A stretch of DNA of 64,000 bases, from assembly GCF_000332035.1 (NCBI RefSeq), contig NZ_ALVY01000226.1, positions 35,662 through 99,661 on the forward strand. Direction: 5' to 3'. Positions within the stretch are counted from its first letter, which is position 1; each line of letters begins with the position of its first letter. Positions 52,806 through 62,844 of the stretch are shown one piece after another. Position numbers and translations under genes: made by a program. The stretch is from Gloeocapsa sp. PCC 73106 (GTDB taxonomy: Bacteria > Cyanobacteriota > Cyanobacteriia > Cyanobacteriales > Gloeocapsaceae). The notes under the pieces were generated by a model. It made no database searches. It was not told the DNA's origin and saw only the letters and a list, made by a program, of their open reading frames with translations.

Positions 52806-54845
52806 GTGGTCAATATACTGTCAGCCCAACAATCAGCTCAAGAGCAAGAGCAAATTAGTATTCCGGTGGATTACTACCGCATTTTAGGAGTACCAATTCA
52901 AGCAACACCTGAACAAATCGAGCAAGCTCACCGCGATCGCTCTTTACAAATGCCTCGCGCTGAGTACAGTCAAGAGGCAACGGAAGGGCGTCAACAATTA
53001 GTTACCAAAGTTTATCAACTTCTGTCGAACCCGCAAGAACGGCAAAATTACGACGCTCAGTTTCAGCAATTTCCTCCTTCTGCTACTGGAGTCAATTCAA
53101 AAGCGCGCATCCCAGAGCTGAGAATCTCTGTAACAGAATTAGTGGGAGCCTTAGTCATTCTACAAGAACTTGGCGAATATGAACTAGTTTTAAAACTGGG
53201 ACAATCTTACCAAGAGTTGGGGTTAGGGCCTGTAGCTCGTCAAGATCTACTGTTAAGTCAAGCTTTAGCTAATCTAGGACTAGGTAGAGAACAATGGCAT
53301 CAGGGTAAATACGAGAAGGCTGCGTTTTTTTTACTCCAAGGTGAACAACTTCTCTCACTAGAAAATATTGCAGTCAATATTCAAGATGAAATTAGGTTAG
53401 ATCTAGCTAAATTGCGTCCCTATCGTATCTTAGAGTTACTGTCTTTGAATCTAAGTCAAGTTAAACTACGTCAACAAGGCTTAGACTTGCTACAAACTAT
53501 GCTAGAGCAACGCCAAGGTATAGAGGGTAAAGGAGATGATCGTTCTGGTTTAAACATTGATGATTTTCTACGCTTTATCCAACAGATACAAACCTATATG
53601 ACTGTAGCGGAGCAACAAGAGCTTTTTGAAAAAGAAGCAAGACGTCCTTCCTCTGTGGGTACTTATTTAGCTTTTTATGCTCTTTTAGCTAGAGGTTTTG
53701 CTGAAAAGAAACCTGAGTTGATTTTCCACAGTAAAACATTTCTTAAACGTTTATTAAAACACCAAGATATATATTTAGAACAAGCTGTATGTAATCTGCT
53801 TTTAGGGCAAACAGATGTAGCCCTTCAAGCTTTAGAAAGAAGTCAGGAAACTCAAACTCTCGATTTTATTAAAGAGCAGTCCGAAAATGCTCCAGATTTA
53901 TTGCCCGGTTTATGTCTCTACAGTGAAAGATGGTTGCAACTCGAAGTTTTTCCTCATTTTCGCGATTTACTCAAGTGTAGTGCTTCTTTAAAAGCATATT
54001 TTGATAATCAAGATGTACAAAATTATTTAGATAATTTGCCCACTGAAAAGGAATTAACTAGTAGCGATACTGTGGATAAATCAGTTATTATACAAGCTAC
54101 AGATGTACTGTCAGCTAGAGAACAACTCTTTAACGCCAGTTCATTACATAATCTTAACCCTCAAATAATTGAGCCTAAAACTTCGGCTAATTTGTCGATG
54201 AGCGAAGCCACTAGAGCTCCAGAAGCAAATCGGGAATTTTTACTATCTAAGTTAGTTTTAAATATGTCTAAAGCCAATGCTTACTGGTGGAAAGTTATCC
54301 TTGCTATTGCCATTGCCCTAGGATTTTTAACGATAATCTCCACTCTTGGAAAAAGACAATTAAATCCTAAATCGGAGTTGTTACTGACATTGGATCAGCC
54401 TTTAGTAACAATCCCCTCCCTAGTCGTTGAGAGCACTCCTCCATCAACTACACCGAGTTTACTCAACTCTAAAAGAGCTAGAGAGGTGATTGAAAAATGG
54501 CTCGAAGCTAAATCAAGAGCTTATGGAACTGACCATGAAATTGAGGTTCTTTCAGAAATTTTAACGGGCTCATTACTTCAGGAAAAACAAAAAGTAGCCG
54601 AAACCGTCAAAAACGAAGGTAGCTACCGCGAGTATGATCATAATTTGGAGCTAAAATCCATCGCTTTGAATCGGAATGATCCTCAACGAGCTTCTATAGT
54701 GGCGCAGGTGCAAGAAACAGCCAATTACTATCAAAATGGTCGACTTCTGTCTGAGCAATCCTATAGTTCCAATTTGAGGATTAACTATGGTTTAAAGCTG
54801 GTTGAGGGAGAATGGCTCATTGACAGCATTAAAGTAATTGAGTAG
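52806..54845 (+). CDS. zipN: Cell division protein ZipN/Ftn2 (ARC6 homologue)
   Basis: The 679-residue protein starts at GTG. It has an N-terminal J-like domain (IPVDYYRILGVPIQATPEQIEQA) in which the usual HPD is HRD, a long helical middle (about 110-440), a single membrane helix near 495-515 (WWKVILAIAIALGFLTIIS), and a C-terminal IMS-type domain (about 558-679). ZipN/Ftn2/ARC6 anchors FtsZ to the membrane in cyanobacteria and plastids. The altered HPD suggests it does not stimulate DnaK, in line with the family. Confidence 0.92.
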   Translation: MVNILSAQQSAQEQEQISIPVDYYRILGVPIQATPEQIEQAHRDRSLQMPRAEYSQEATEGRQQLVTKVYQLLSNPQERQNYDAQFQQFPPSATGVNSKARIPELRISVTELVGALVILQELGEYELVLKLGQSYQELGLGPVARQDLLLSQALANLGLGREQWHQGKYEKAAFFLLQGEQLLSLENIAVNIQDEIRLDLAKLRPYRILELLSLNLSQVKLRQQGLDLLQTMLEQRQGIEGKGDDRSGLNIDDFLRFIQQIQTYMTVAEQQELFEKEARRPSSVGTYLAFYALLARGFAEKKPELIFHSKTFLKRLLKHQDIYLEQAVCNLLLGQTDVALQALERSQETQTLDFIKEQSENAPDLLPGLCLYSERWLQLEVFPHFRDLLKCSASLKAYFDNQDVQNYLDNLPTEKELTSSDTVDKSVIIQATDVLSAREQLFNASSLHNLNPQIIEPKTSANLSMSEATRAPEANREFLLSKLVLNMSKANAYWWKVILAIAIALGFLTIISTLGKRQLNPKSELLLTLDQPLVTIPSLVVESTPPSTTPSLLNSKRAREVIEKWLEAKSRAYGTDHEIEVLSEILTGSLLQEKQKVAETVKNEGSYREYDHNLELKSIALNRNDPQRASIVAQVQETANYYQNGRLLSEQSYSSNLRINYGLKLVEGEWLIDSIKVIE

Positions 54846-54974
54846 TTACATCATGTCCGCTTAATTAGTTACCATAAAGAAAGTAAGTCACATTTTTATC
54901 TAAACCTTTACCCTTTACCCTTTCCCCTTTACCCCTACTCATCTTTATGTATAAGTATTTACCCGGAGTTGATA
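54846..54974. repeat. Gap with CCTTTAC heptamers and a dispersed repeat
   Basis: The zipN-lpxD gap holds tandem CCTTTAC-like heptamers at about 54905-54932 and copy 2 of the 40-bp repeat at 54944-54983 (TTTATGTATAAGTATTTACC and on). The repeat extends nine bases into the lpxD coding end. Confidence 0.8.
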
Positions 54975-56009
54975 TTACTTAAGTTTATTTTCTTTGAAAA
55001 ATTGGTAAATTTCTGGTAAACGCGGTATAATAGCTGCTATTTTCAAAAATTGTTGGTGGCTCATTGCTGGAGTACCTGAGACTATTTCTCTGGGTTTGAC
55101 GTTATTGTGAATTCCGGCTCTAGCCGAAGCGATCGCCCCATCGCCGATTTTAGCTTGATTGACGATACCCACTTGTCCGGCGAGAATGACTCCATTGCCG
55201 ACGACAACACCCCCTGCTAACCCTACTTGTCCAGCTAGAGCGCAATTAGAGCCGATAGTACAGCCGTGTCCAATATGAACCAAGTTGTCTATCTTGGTAT
55301 TTTTGCCGACGCGAGTTTCACCCACCGCTGGGCGATCGATGGTGGTATTGCAGCCGATTTCTACACCATCTTCTAAAACGGTGATACCCGATTGTTGCAT
55401 TTTATACCATCCTTGAGGAATAGGGACAAACCCAAAACCCTCAGCACCAATCACCGCACCGCTATGGATAACGCAGTTGATGCCGATTTTACTCCGTTCG
55501 TGGATGGTACAGTTAGCGTGCAAAATCGTGCCCTGACCAATTTCTACTTGAGGATAAATAACCACGTTGGCGTAAATACAAGCATCGTCACCAATGATGA
55601 CATCGGGGTAAATAACGACGTGGGGACCAATGTAGACATTTTTACCGATTTGAGCTTCTGGCGCGATCACAGCTGTAGGATGAATTTCCGACTCAGGGCG
55701 AAAGGGTTGATAAAATAAATCGATCACTCGAGCAAAACTCAAACGAGGTTCCCTGCTACTTAACCAAGCGATACCACGATGGGAGGCGATCGCTTCTAAA
55801 GACGGATCCGGTGGTAGAATCAGAGCGCTAGCTTCGGTTTTAGCCACCCAACCCGCGTATTTTTTCCCCTCTATATAACTGATCATCCCTGGTGAGGCTT
55901 GATCTACAGCTCCAATTTCTGTAATCTCTGGATCACACTCGGGATTACTGGTTAAACTATGTGCTTGCTCGGTACTTGCCAGGTTAAGAATAATTTGGCT
56001 AAAATTCAT
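54975..56009 (-). CDS. lpxD: UDP-3-O-acylglucosamine N-acyltransferase
   Basis: The 344-residue protein has the N-terminal uridine-binding domain and a long left-handed beta-helix of hexapeptide repeats ([20 protein letters not shown] and onwards), with the [12 protein letters not shown] catalytic His region. It adds the second acyl chain in lipid A synthesis. It overlaps serS by four bases. Confidence 0.92.
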   Translation of the reverse strand: MNFSQIILNLASTEQAHSLTSNPECDPEITEIGAVDQASPGMISYIEGKKYAGWVAKTEASALILPPDPSLEAIASHRGIAWLSSREPRLSFARVIDLFYQPFRPESEIHPTAVIAPEAQIGKNVYIGPHVVIYPDVIIGDDACIYANVVIYPQVEIGQGTILHANCTIHERSKIGINCVIHSGAVIGAEGFGFVPIPQGWYKMQQSGITVLEDGVEIGCNTTIDRPAVGETRVGKNTKIDNLVHIGHGCTIGSNCALAGQVGLAGGVVVGNGVILAGQVGIVNQAKIGDGAIASARAGIHNNVKPREIVSGTPAMSHQQFLKIAAIIPRLPEIYQFFKENKLK

Positions 56010-57292
56010 GATAATACGTCTTTTTTGAGATAGGGTTGTAAAACCTCGGGAACTTTGACGGTACCATCGGCTTGTTGATAATTTTCTAAGATAGCGGACA
56101 TGGTTCTACCCACTGCCAACCCGGAGCCATTAAGAGTATGCACAAATTGAGTACCCTTTTTACCTCCTTCTTTGAAACGAATATTAGCCCGTCTAGCTTG
56201 AAAATCCCCGCAATTAGAGCAGCTAGAGATTTCTCGGTATTTGCCGGCAGATGCTAGCCAAACTTCTAAATCGTAACATTTAGCCGCGCTAAACCCTAAA
56301 TCTCCCGTACAAAGTTCAATCACTCGATAGGGTAATTTCAGAGCCTCTAAAATAGCACTAGCGTCTTTGACCATCTTTTGATGCTCGCTTTCAGAGGTAT
56401 CGGGATGAACAATCTTCACCAATTCCACCTTGTTAAACTGATGCAGTCTAATTAAACCTCGGGTATCTTTACCATAACTTCCTGCTTCTCTGCGAAAACA
56501 GGGAGTATAAGCACAGTGATGAATTGGTAATTGACTCTCTGCTAAAATTTCATCTCGATAGAGATTAGTCAGGGGAACTTCCGCAGTGGGGGTTAACCAT
56601 AGATCATCATCAGCGCATTTAAAACTCTCTTCAGCAAATTTAGGTAGTTGTCCTGTCCCCATTAAACTTTTGCTGTTCACTAACACCGGAGGCATTACTT
56701 CAGTATAACCCGCAGCGATCTGTTGATCTAGCATAAAATTAATCAAAGCCCGCTCTAAAGCAGCACCGGTGCCGATCAGATTGACAAAGCGACTTTGAGC
56801 TACTTTTACCGCTTTCTCGAATTCCAAGATACCCAGTTTTTCGCCTATTTGCCAATGGGGGAGTATTTCTTGGTCTGTGGGTTTGTACTCATCTCCCCAG
56901 GATCTCACTTCTACATTATCTGCTTCGGTTTTGCCGATGGGGGTTGACTCACTGGGAAGATTGGGGAGTTGTAATAATATCTCCTCTATTTTAGCTTTGA
57001 GTTCTTTGGCTTGGGGTTCCAATTCACTTAGATGTGCTTTTAGTTGATTTCCTTCCACTTTCAGCGCGTCGATTTCTGAGCTTTCTACACCCTGTTGCAT
57101 TTTTTGACCGATCAGTTTACCAATGTCATTGCTGCGAGATTGTAATTGGGTGCGCGTTGTTTCTAATTCGAGTTGTGCTTGATCTAGTTTCAAGATTTCT
57201 GCTAAATCAAAGACTGAAGTGTTAGCCGTGCGCAGGTTTAAAAGGGTTTGTACTTGTTCTGGATTATTTCTGATTTGTCTAAGATCTAACAC
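56006..57292 (-). CDS. serS: Seryl-tRNA synthetase
   Basis: The 428-residue enzyme has the long N-terminal coiled coil (about 30-110) that binds the tRNA variable arm. Class II motifs follow: [23 protein letters not shown], the motif-2 [16 protein letters not shown] and the motif-3 [19 protein letters not shown]. It charges tRNA-Ser. The lpxD start overlaps its stop. Confidence 0.97.
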   Translation of the reverse strand: MLDLRQIRNNPEQVQTLLNLRTANTSVFDLAEILKLDQAQLELETTRTQLQSRSNDIGKLIGQKMQQGVESSEIDALKVEGNQLKAHLSELEPQAKELKAKIEEILLQLPNLPSESTPIGKTEADNVEVRSWGDEYKPTDQEILPHWQIGEKLGILEFEKAVKVAQSRFVNLIGTGAALERALINFMLDQQIAAGYTEVMPPVLVNSKSLMGTGQLPKFAEESFKCADDDLWLTPTAEVPLTNLYRDEILAESQLPIHHCAYTPCFRREAGSYGKDTRGLIRLHQFNKVELVKIVHPDTSESEHQKMVKDASAILEALKLPYRVIELCTGDLGFSAAKCYDLEVWLASAGKYREISSCSNCGDFQARRANIRFKEGGKKGTQFVHTLNGSGLAVGRTMSAILENYQQADGTVKVPEVLQPYLKKDVLS

Positions 57293-57399
57293 TTATTTTT
57301 GACTCCCTTATCTGGTGCTGATGAGTTATTCTATAGCATTTTTGCTCGGGCTTTGAGCCAAAAAATTGTAAGATCAGTAATTAAAAGTTCTGGCTACCG

Positions 57400-58176
57400 A
57401 TGGACAATAAAGAGCGACGCCAAGAGTTACGCAAACAAAGAAGAATCAAATTTTGGCAATGTACCTGGAGGTTAGTATTTCTCAGTGGTTCAACCTTTGT
57501 TTTATTGTGGGGGATGAAATTACCTTATTGGTTCGTGCGGGGAAAAGAACAAATCGATATAAATGGTAATGAGTTAATGCTTGAAGCTGACGTTCGCTCT
57601 CTAATTGCTCTCGATTATCCTGAATATCTTTGGCGGTTGGATGCTAAAAATATTATTCAACAGTTAGAAGCAGAGCCACCTATTATTAACGCGCAATTAA
57701 CCCGTCAATTATTTCCCGTTAAAATCAAGGTTCTTATTCAAGAAAGACAGCCGGTTGCTTTGGTTTTATCGCCTAAAGTTAACAAAAAAACAGCCACACC
57801 TAGTAAAATTTTATTAGGGTTTTTAGACAAAGAGGGAGTTTTTATTCCTGAACGTTTTTATCGAAATCAAGCTTTCAGACCTACTTTAACGGTGGTAGAT
57901 TTTCAACCCCAATATCAACCTTATTGGCTAAAAATTTATAGCTTTATTGAAAACTCTGAAGTTAAAGTTTTTGAAGTTAATTGGGCTGAACCTACGGTTA
58001 TCCTGTTAAAGACAGAACTAGGAGTTTTTTATCTAGGCAATTATAATACTCAACTAGACAAACAGTTACAAGTAATCAAAACAATGAAACAAGCTAGGGA
58101 AAAATTGGACACGAGTACTATAGATTATATCGATTTAAGCAATCCAGAATTACCTTTGGTTAAACTGAAGTCTTAA
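57400..58176 (+). CDS. ftsQ: FtsQ-type cell division protein
   Basis: The 258-residue protein has a short cytoplasmic tail, one membrane helix (about 24-42, LVFLSGSTFVLLWGMKLPYW), and a POTRA domain (EQIDINGNELMLEADVRSLI) followed by the FtsQ beta domain. It links early and late divisome proteins in the periplasm. It is divergent from serS and not next to ftsZ here. Confidence 0.85.
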   Translation: MDNKERRQELRKQRRIKFWQCTWRLVFLSGSTFVLLWGMKLPYWFVRGKEQIDINGNELMLEADVRSLIALDYPEYLWRLDAKNIIQQLEAEPPIINAQLTRQLFPVKIKVLIQERQPVALVLSPKVNKKTATPSKILLGFLDKEGVFIPERFYRNQAFRPTLTVVDFQPQYQPYWLKIYSFIENSEVKVFEVNWAEPTVILLKTELGVFYLGNYNTQLDKQLQVIKTMKQAREKLDTSTIDYIDLSNPELPLVKLKS

Positions 58177-58185
58177 AGCTATGAT

Positions 58186-59364
58186 TCAGATTGATGGCAA
58201 AGAAACTGTAAAACAGCTACCAACTCCCAACTGACTCTTTACCGATATTTTACCTTGATGTAGTTGAACAATTTCTTTAACGATCGCTAATCCTAATCCT
58301 GATTGACCGGTTTGATAAGAACGAGATTTATCTACGCGCCAAAATCGGTCAAATATTCGCTCCAAATGTTCTGGCGCAATACCAATTCCCGTATCTTTTA
58401 TTTGGATGACAAGACAACTAGTCTGTTTAGCTTCAATTATTATCGAACCTCCCTTAGGTGTATAACATAGTGCATTTTGTAATAAATTAACAAAAAGTTG
58501 TTTTAATAATACTTCATCTCCTAATATATATAAATTTTTTTCAAGCTCCTGTTGCCAAGTAAACTTCTTGTCTTTGGTCTGGACTTTATATAACTGAACC
58601 AGATTGGACAACATCCAGGTAATATTCACTAGTTTTTTTTGCAGATTCTGAATTTGATCGGTTCGAGCCAAAAGAAGTAAATTTTCCATCAGTCGAGTCA
58701 TTTGATGAGCAGCTGAAGAAATTGCAGCAAACTTTTCTACATCACTCTGTCTTATACTACTAGGATATTTGAGAGCTACATCAGCATTGGCTCTAATCGC
58801 CATCAACGGATTGCGTAGTTCGTGGGAAGCATCGGCAGTAAACTGTTTTAGTCGATCAAAACTATTTTCAATTGGTTGCATAGCTCGACGAGTTAACCAA
58901 ATACTACCAAACCCACTTAACAAAAAAGCGATCGCTACTCCTATTCCCAATCCATAATCTAAACGACGTAGAGTATTCTTTAATTCATCCTTTGATTCAC
59001 TGACTCGAACATAGCCGATCTCTTCTCCGGTATTTAAATCTTTTACCGGATAAGTAATACTGATCATTGAATGTGGATAGATATGGTACTCCCCTTGTTG
59101 ACTGATTAAATTCCCCTGAAGATCAAACCATTGTACTACCTGTGTCTGGCTAACTATAATCTCTTCTTCATCGATATCAAATTCTCCGACTTCAATATCC
59201 ATATTAAAGCTAGCTGCTTTGGCCAAGTTTTCTAATCTTAGGGTCAATTGTTGGCTAAGGCTGCGGGCAAATGTGCTGCGAACTACACTAGTAAATACAC
59301 TCAAGATAATGGTTAATACTCCCAGATAAGATAAAGTTAGCTGCAAACAAGTTTTTTGAAACAT
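58186..59364 (-). CDS. Two-component sensor histidine kinase
   Basis: The 392-residue kinase has an N-terminal membrane helix, a sensor region of about 110 residues with DIEVGEFDIDEEEI, a second helix (GLGIGVAIAFLLSGFGSIWL), an H-box DASHELRNPLMAIRANADV and the N, G1 and G2 boxes (NLLQNALCYTPKGG, DTGIGIAPE, GQSGLGLAIVKEI). It probably senses a periplasmic signal. Its partner regulator is two genes upstream, with the acidic duplicated-domain protein between. Confidence 0.9.
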   Translation of the reverse strand: MFQKTCLQLTLSYLGVLTIILSVFTSVVRSTFARSLSQQLTLRLENLAKAASFNMDIEVGEFDIDEEEIIVSQTQVVQWFDLQGNLISQQGEYHIYPHSMISITYPVKDLNTGEEIGYVRVSESKDELKNTLRRLDYGLGIGVAIAFLLSGFGSIWLTRRAMQPIENSFDRLKQFTADASHELRNPLMAIRANADVALKYPSSIRQSDVEKFAAISSAAHQMTRLMENLLLLARTDQIQNLQKKLVNITWMLSNLVQLYKVQTKDKKFTWQQELEKNLYILGDEVLLKQLFVNLLQNALCYTPKGGSIIIEAKQTSCLVIQIKDTGIGIAPEHLERIFDRFWRVDKSRSYQTGQSGLGLAIVKEIVQLHQGKISVKSQLGVGSCFTVSLPSI

Positions 59365-59430
59365 ATTAATAAATAAATTCCCCCAACTTAGTCAGCAGGG
59401 GAAAAAATAAGATTAGCTTATAACAACATT

Positions 59431-61158
59431 TTAACCACCTATATCGGTTACGCTAACCAAAGAAGAAGTGAAAATTGTTTCCCCATCTTGATTTAATTCT
59501 TGAGTGAATACTTCACCAACACCAGGCGCATAATATACGTAATCAAATTCATCAGGTTCGAGTGGAGAAAATTCCTTAATTTGTAAAACATTATTGTAGT
59601 TACCAATGTCAGGGATTACTGCATCTAAATCAAAAATTTCCCCTTGGTCTTCAGCTTCTGCTAGGGCAAATCTTTGATAATAACTTTGGCCTATTTCGGG
59701 ATTCCCTGGCATAATAAATCCAGGTATAGACTGATCCTCACCGGCTAACCAAGAATCTGAATCATCCGTTTCAATTAAATCACCCTCTTCGTCGTATTCG
59801 TACTCAATTACGGTTTCTCCTAGTAACCAGACATTTCCTTCTGTGTCTTGAGCGTAGTAATACAGCGTACTCTCTTCAAGCATATTATCCGCAAATTCTT
59901 GCTCTCGCACTACTCTAGTGGTGATACCCAAAATGTTGCGAGTATCATTAGTAACTAGTATTTCCTGTCTTTGCGTGTCTTCTCCTGCGTAAACGAAAAA
60001 AGTTCCAGGGTTCAGAGGAAAATACAAATTAGTAATTTCGGCACTATTTTCAAAAGTAGCCGTACTCAGAGCGGGAAGAGTAATATTTGGTATCTCAGAA
60101 ATACTAACTAATTCCGGAGATATTTCCACTTCTGCTCCGTTTTCGGTAATTCCTTCTTCTTCTAAAACTGTACCAATTCCTGGTGCATAATATTTATACG
60201 CAAAAGTATCAGGTTCAAGTTGAGTAAAATCAAGAGTTTTGAGTACGTTTTCAAACTCGCCGAAATTAGTAGAGATGGTTTGATTGAGACCAACGACTTC
60301 TCCTTCATCTTCTGCTATACCTTCAGAAAATTCTTGATAGTAGCGATCGCCTACTTGAGGATCTGCTTTCATCAAGTAACCAGGTAAAGCACCGTTTACG
60401 CCAGCTTCCCAAGAACCATCATTATTTGTACCAATAAAGTTACCTTCCTCATCGTATTCGTAATTAGTGGCAATTTCTCCCAGATACCAGACATTTCCTT
60501 CTGTATCTTGAGCATACCAATCAAAGGTATCTTCAACCAAAACACCTTCATCCCAGGCGACATCGCGAACGACGATAGTTTCTACTCCCAGAATATTTTT
60601 GGTGTCATAGGTAACAAAAACTTGATTGCTTTCGGTCCCGAATAAATCTGCTTGTGCCTCAGTGATTTCTTCAGCGATCTCGTTGGCTATTTGACTAAGT
60701 CCATTATTATCTAATTCTTCAATAATTAGGCTATAGTTTGTTTCATCAGATTCTTCCCCAGTAAATTCTTCGGTAATGTCTTCACTTAATTTTTGGGTAA
60801 TTTCTTCAGCTAATTCTTCTGGTTCAATTTCGAAATCGCCCAGTTCATCGGTTACTTCGTTAACCATTTCTACGATGCTTTCATTTAACTCAGCTTCGAC
60901 TTGTTTAGCTAGTTCAGCAAAAGCTTCATCTACTGGTTCATTATTCTCAAAGTTGTTTTCACCATCTAACTCTTCGAGGATTTCTTCTGTAATTTCTGAG
61001 CCAATCTCAGCTGCAACCGGTTGAATAATTTCAGCTAATTCATATTTTTCTCCCTGATAAGCTAAAATCGTTCCAGGGGTAAGAGGAAAGTAAGGATTAT
61101 CAACAGGGTCACCCTCTTCAAAAATAGCTTGCTCAAAATCTGGAAGTAAAGTATTCAT
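59431..61158 (-). CDS. Large acidic protein with two homologous domains, encoded between regulator and kinase
   Basis: The 575-residue protein (ATG 61158) is built from two related domains. Domain 2 starts NLYFPLNPGTFFVYAGE and domain 1 NPYFPLTPGTILAYQGE; both share YAQDTEGNVW-LLGE, EYDEEG and YYAPGVGEV-type stretches. Domain 1 is split by about 145 very acidic residues (about 40-185, Glu/Asp/Leu-rich, predicted helical). No signal peptide or membrane helix is seen. Position suggests it is controlled by, or part of, the two-component system. No known family. Confidence 0.7.
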   Translation of the reverse strand: MNTLLPDFEQAIFEEGDPVDNPYFPLTPGTILAYQGEKYELAEIIQPVAAEIGSEITEEILEELDGENNFENNEPVDEAFAELAKQVEAELNESIVEMVNEVTDELGDFEIEPEELAEEITQKLSEDITEEFTGEESDETNYSLIIEELDNNGLSQIANEIAEEITEAQADLFGTESNQVFVTYDTKNILGVETIVVRDVAWDEGVLVEDTFDWYAQDTEGNVWYLGEIATNYEYDEEGNFIGTNNDGSWEAGVNGALPGYLMKADPQVGDRYYQEFSEGIAEDEGEVVGLNQTISTNFGEFENVLKTLDFTQLEPDTFAYKYYAPGIGTVLEEEGITENGAEVEISPELVSISEIPNITLPALSTATFENSAEITNLYFPLNPGTFFVYAGEDTQRQEILVTNDTRNILGITTRVVREQEFADNMLEESTLYYYAQDTEGNVWLLGETVIEYEYDEEGDLIETDDSDSWLAGEDQSIPGFIMPGNPEIGQSYYQRFALAEAEDQGEIFDLDAVIPDIGNYNNVLQIKEFSPLEPDEFDYVYYAPGVGEVFTQELNQDGETIFTSSLVSVTDIGG

Positions 61159-61237
61159 TATCAATTTTGCTCCAATTTTTTGGGAACAACTAAGATATAT
61201 GGCAAGAAGATCAAGAACTGATCAAGATTAATTTTCT

Positions 61238-61921
61238 TTACTTTTCTGGGCGCAAGCGATAACCGAAACCATAAACTGTTTCAATACATTCTCTCGATAT
61301 CCCCGCAGTTTTGAGCTTATGGCGTAAATTGGTAATGTGTGTTCTTACCGTATGATCTCCGACATTGATAACTTTGTCTAATTCCCATAACTTATCAAAG
61401 ATTTCCGAATGGCTAAAAACGCGATCGCGGTGCTGCATCAACAATTCCAAAATTAGGTACTCTTTAGAAGTCAAAATAACTGCTTTACCGTTGTAAGTAA
61501 CTTCGCTGCTAACAGGATTAAGTTGTAGCTTACCGTATTTTAAGATTGATGGTCTAATTTCTGAGCTTCTACGAGATAATGCTCTAATTCTAGCGGCTAA
61601 TTCTGCTAGTTCAAATGGTTTAACTAAATAATCATCTGCTCCTGCATCTAAACCCAATATCTTATCAGAAGTTGTATCTTTGGCCGTCAGCATCAAAATT
61701 AACGCCTTGTAGTTGGATTGTCTTAACTGCTGACATAGACTAATACCGTCTAGTTTCGGCAACATGATGTCTAGTAAAATTAAATCATAGTCAATTGCTT
61801 GAGTATATTCCCATCCTTGTATACCATCTTCTGCAATTTCTACGACATGATGCTGTTGTCTCAAATCTTCTGCTAGAGGTTTAGCAATGCGATCGTCATC
61901 CTCTACAATCAAGATTCTCAT
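61238..61921 (-). CDS. OmpR/PhoB-family response regulator
   Basis: The 227-residue protein has a receiver domain (ILIVEDDDRIAKPLAEDL, DLILLDIMLPKLDG with the phospho-acceptor Asp, and LVKPF) and a C-terminal winged helix (LTSKEYLILELLMQHRDRVFSHSEIF, then VYGFGYRL). It is transcribed first, ahead of the acidic protein and kinase genes, which lie on the same strand. RppA/ManR-type regulators are the closest style. Confidence 0.93.
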   Translation of the reverse strand: MRILIVEDDDRIAKPLAEDLRQQHHVVEIAEDGIQGWEYTQAIDYDLILLDIMLPKLDGISLCQQLRQSNYKALILMLTAKDTTSDKILGLDAGADDYLVKPFELAELAARIRALSRRSSEIRPSILKYGKLQLNPVSSEVTYNGKAVILTSKEYLILELLMQHRDRVFSHSEIFDKLWELDKVINVGDHTVRTHITNLRHKLKTAGISRECIETVYGFGYRLRPEK

Positions 61922-62015
61922 TTTCCGTGAACTTTGTCTGAGCTAAAGAGAATGAGCGTAAATGGTAGTTTTAGGTTGTAAATCAATTGTACATGACCTC
62001 ACACCTTCCTAATAT

Positions 62016-62603
62016 TTACCAGATTTCTGCTAAATCCAAAACAAAACCGGGTAAGATATCCTCACCTGATAAAGTTAGTGGATTTTGTAAAATTTGGACC
62101 TCTTGATGAGAACGGTAAATCTCTACTTGCTGTTGTAGGCGATTAATTAACCAGCCTAATTTGGCCCCATTATCAATATATTCCCTCATTTTAGCTTGTG
62201 TCTTGGGTATAGAGTCACTGGGAGAAACTAATTCGACCACAAAATCAGGACACAATGGAGCAAATCTTTCTTTTTCAGCTTGAGTTAAAGCATTCCACCG
62301 TTCCATTTTGACCCAGGAAGCATCTGGCGATCGCTCTGCACCATTAGGAAGTTTGAAACCTCCAGAAGAGTCAAAAGATTTTCCTAACTGAGTTTGGCGA
62401 CTCCAAGATCTCAACTGATAGGTTAGCTCCGCATTGCGATCGCTAGTTTCGCTTCCCGTAGGTGGCATAATAATTAATTGCCCAGTAGCCGTAAGTTCGA
62501 ATCTCAGTTCAGGATTATTTTGACAAAGTATAAAAAATTGCTCGTCAGTCAAGTCGATATTTAATTCGAGGGTTGTGGGTAAACTGACGATGTTATGATT
62601 CAT
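62016..62603 (-). CDS. Uma2 family (DUF820) putative endonuclease
   Basis: The 195-residue protein is a typical Uma2: LRFELTATGQLIIMPPTGSETSDRN, GGFKLPNGAERSPDASWV and CPDFVVELVSPSD, carrying Asp, Glu and Lys residues of a PD-(D/E)xK-like nuclease core. The family is greatly expanded in cyanobacteria with no settled function. It is a monocistronic gene. Confidence 0.9.
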   Translation of the reverse strand: MNHNIVSLPTTLELNIDLTDEQFFILCQNNPELRFELTATGQLIIMPPTGSETSDRNAELTYQLRSWSRQTQLGKSFDSSGGFKLPNGAERSPDASWVKMERWNALTQAEKERFAPLCPDFVVELVSPSDSIPKTQAKMREYIDNGAKLGWLINRLQQQVEIYRSHQEVQILQNPLTLSGEDILPGFVLDLAEIW

Positions 62604-62660
62604 ATTATCTCATTGCTACACATTTTCTCACAGTCTGGTTAGGACTGGTCATTAATCCCC

Positions 62661-62774
62661 TTACCCTTCGCCACCACCTTGGATTTTCAGTAGCAAAAAA
62701 CCCCAAGCTAAACCTACAAGAATGAGAGTAAATGACAAAATTCCGCCAGTATAAAGCATACTTTCAGCGCTCAT
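62661..62774 (-). CDS. petM: Cytochrome b6f complex subunit PetM
   Basis: A 37-residue single-helix protein: [20 protein letters not shown] continues to [12 protein letters not shown] and GGGEG. The MxAESML start and GLAWGF segment match PetM. It is one of the small subunits of the thylakoid cytochrome b6f complex. It is too short for most gene-finders. AAGGA lies just upstream of the start. It is divergent from pdxA, with 70 bases between. Confidence 0.92.
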   Translation of the reverse strand: MSAESMLYTGGILSFTLILVGLAWGFLLLKIQGGGEG

Positions 62775-62844
62775 AAAACTTGTTCCTTATGAAAATAGAT
62801 AATAATTGTTATTGTAAAACAGTTCGGACCAACTCTGAAAAATT

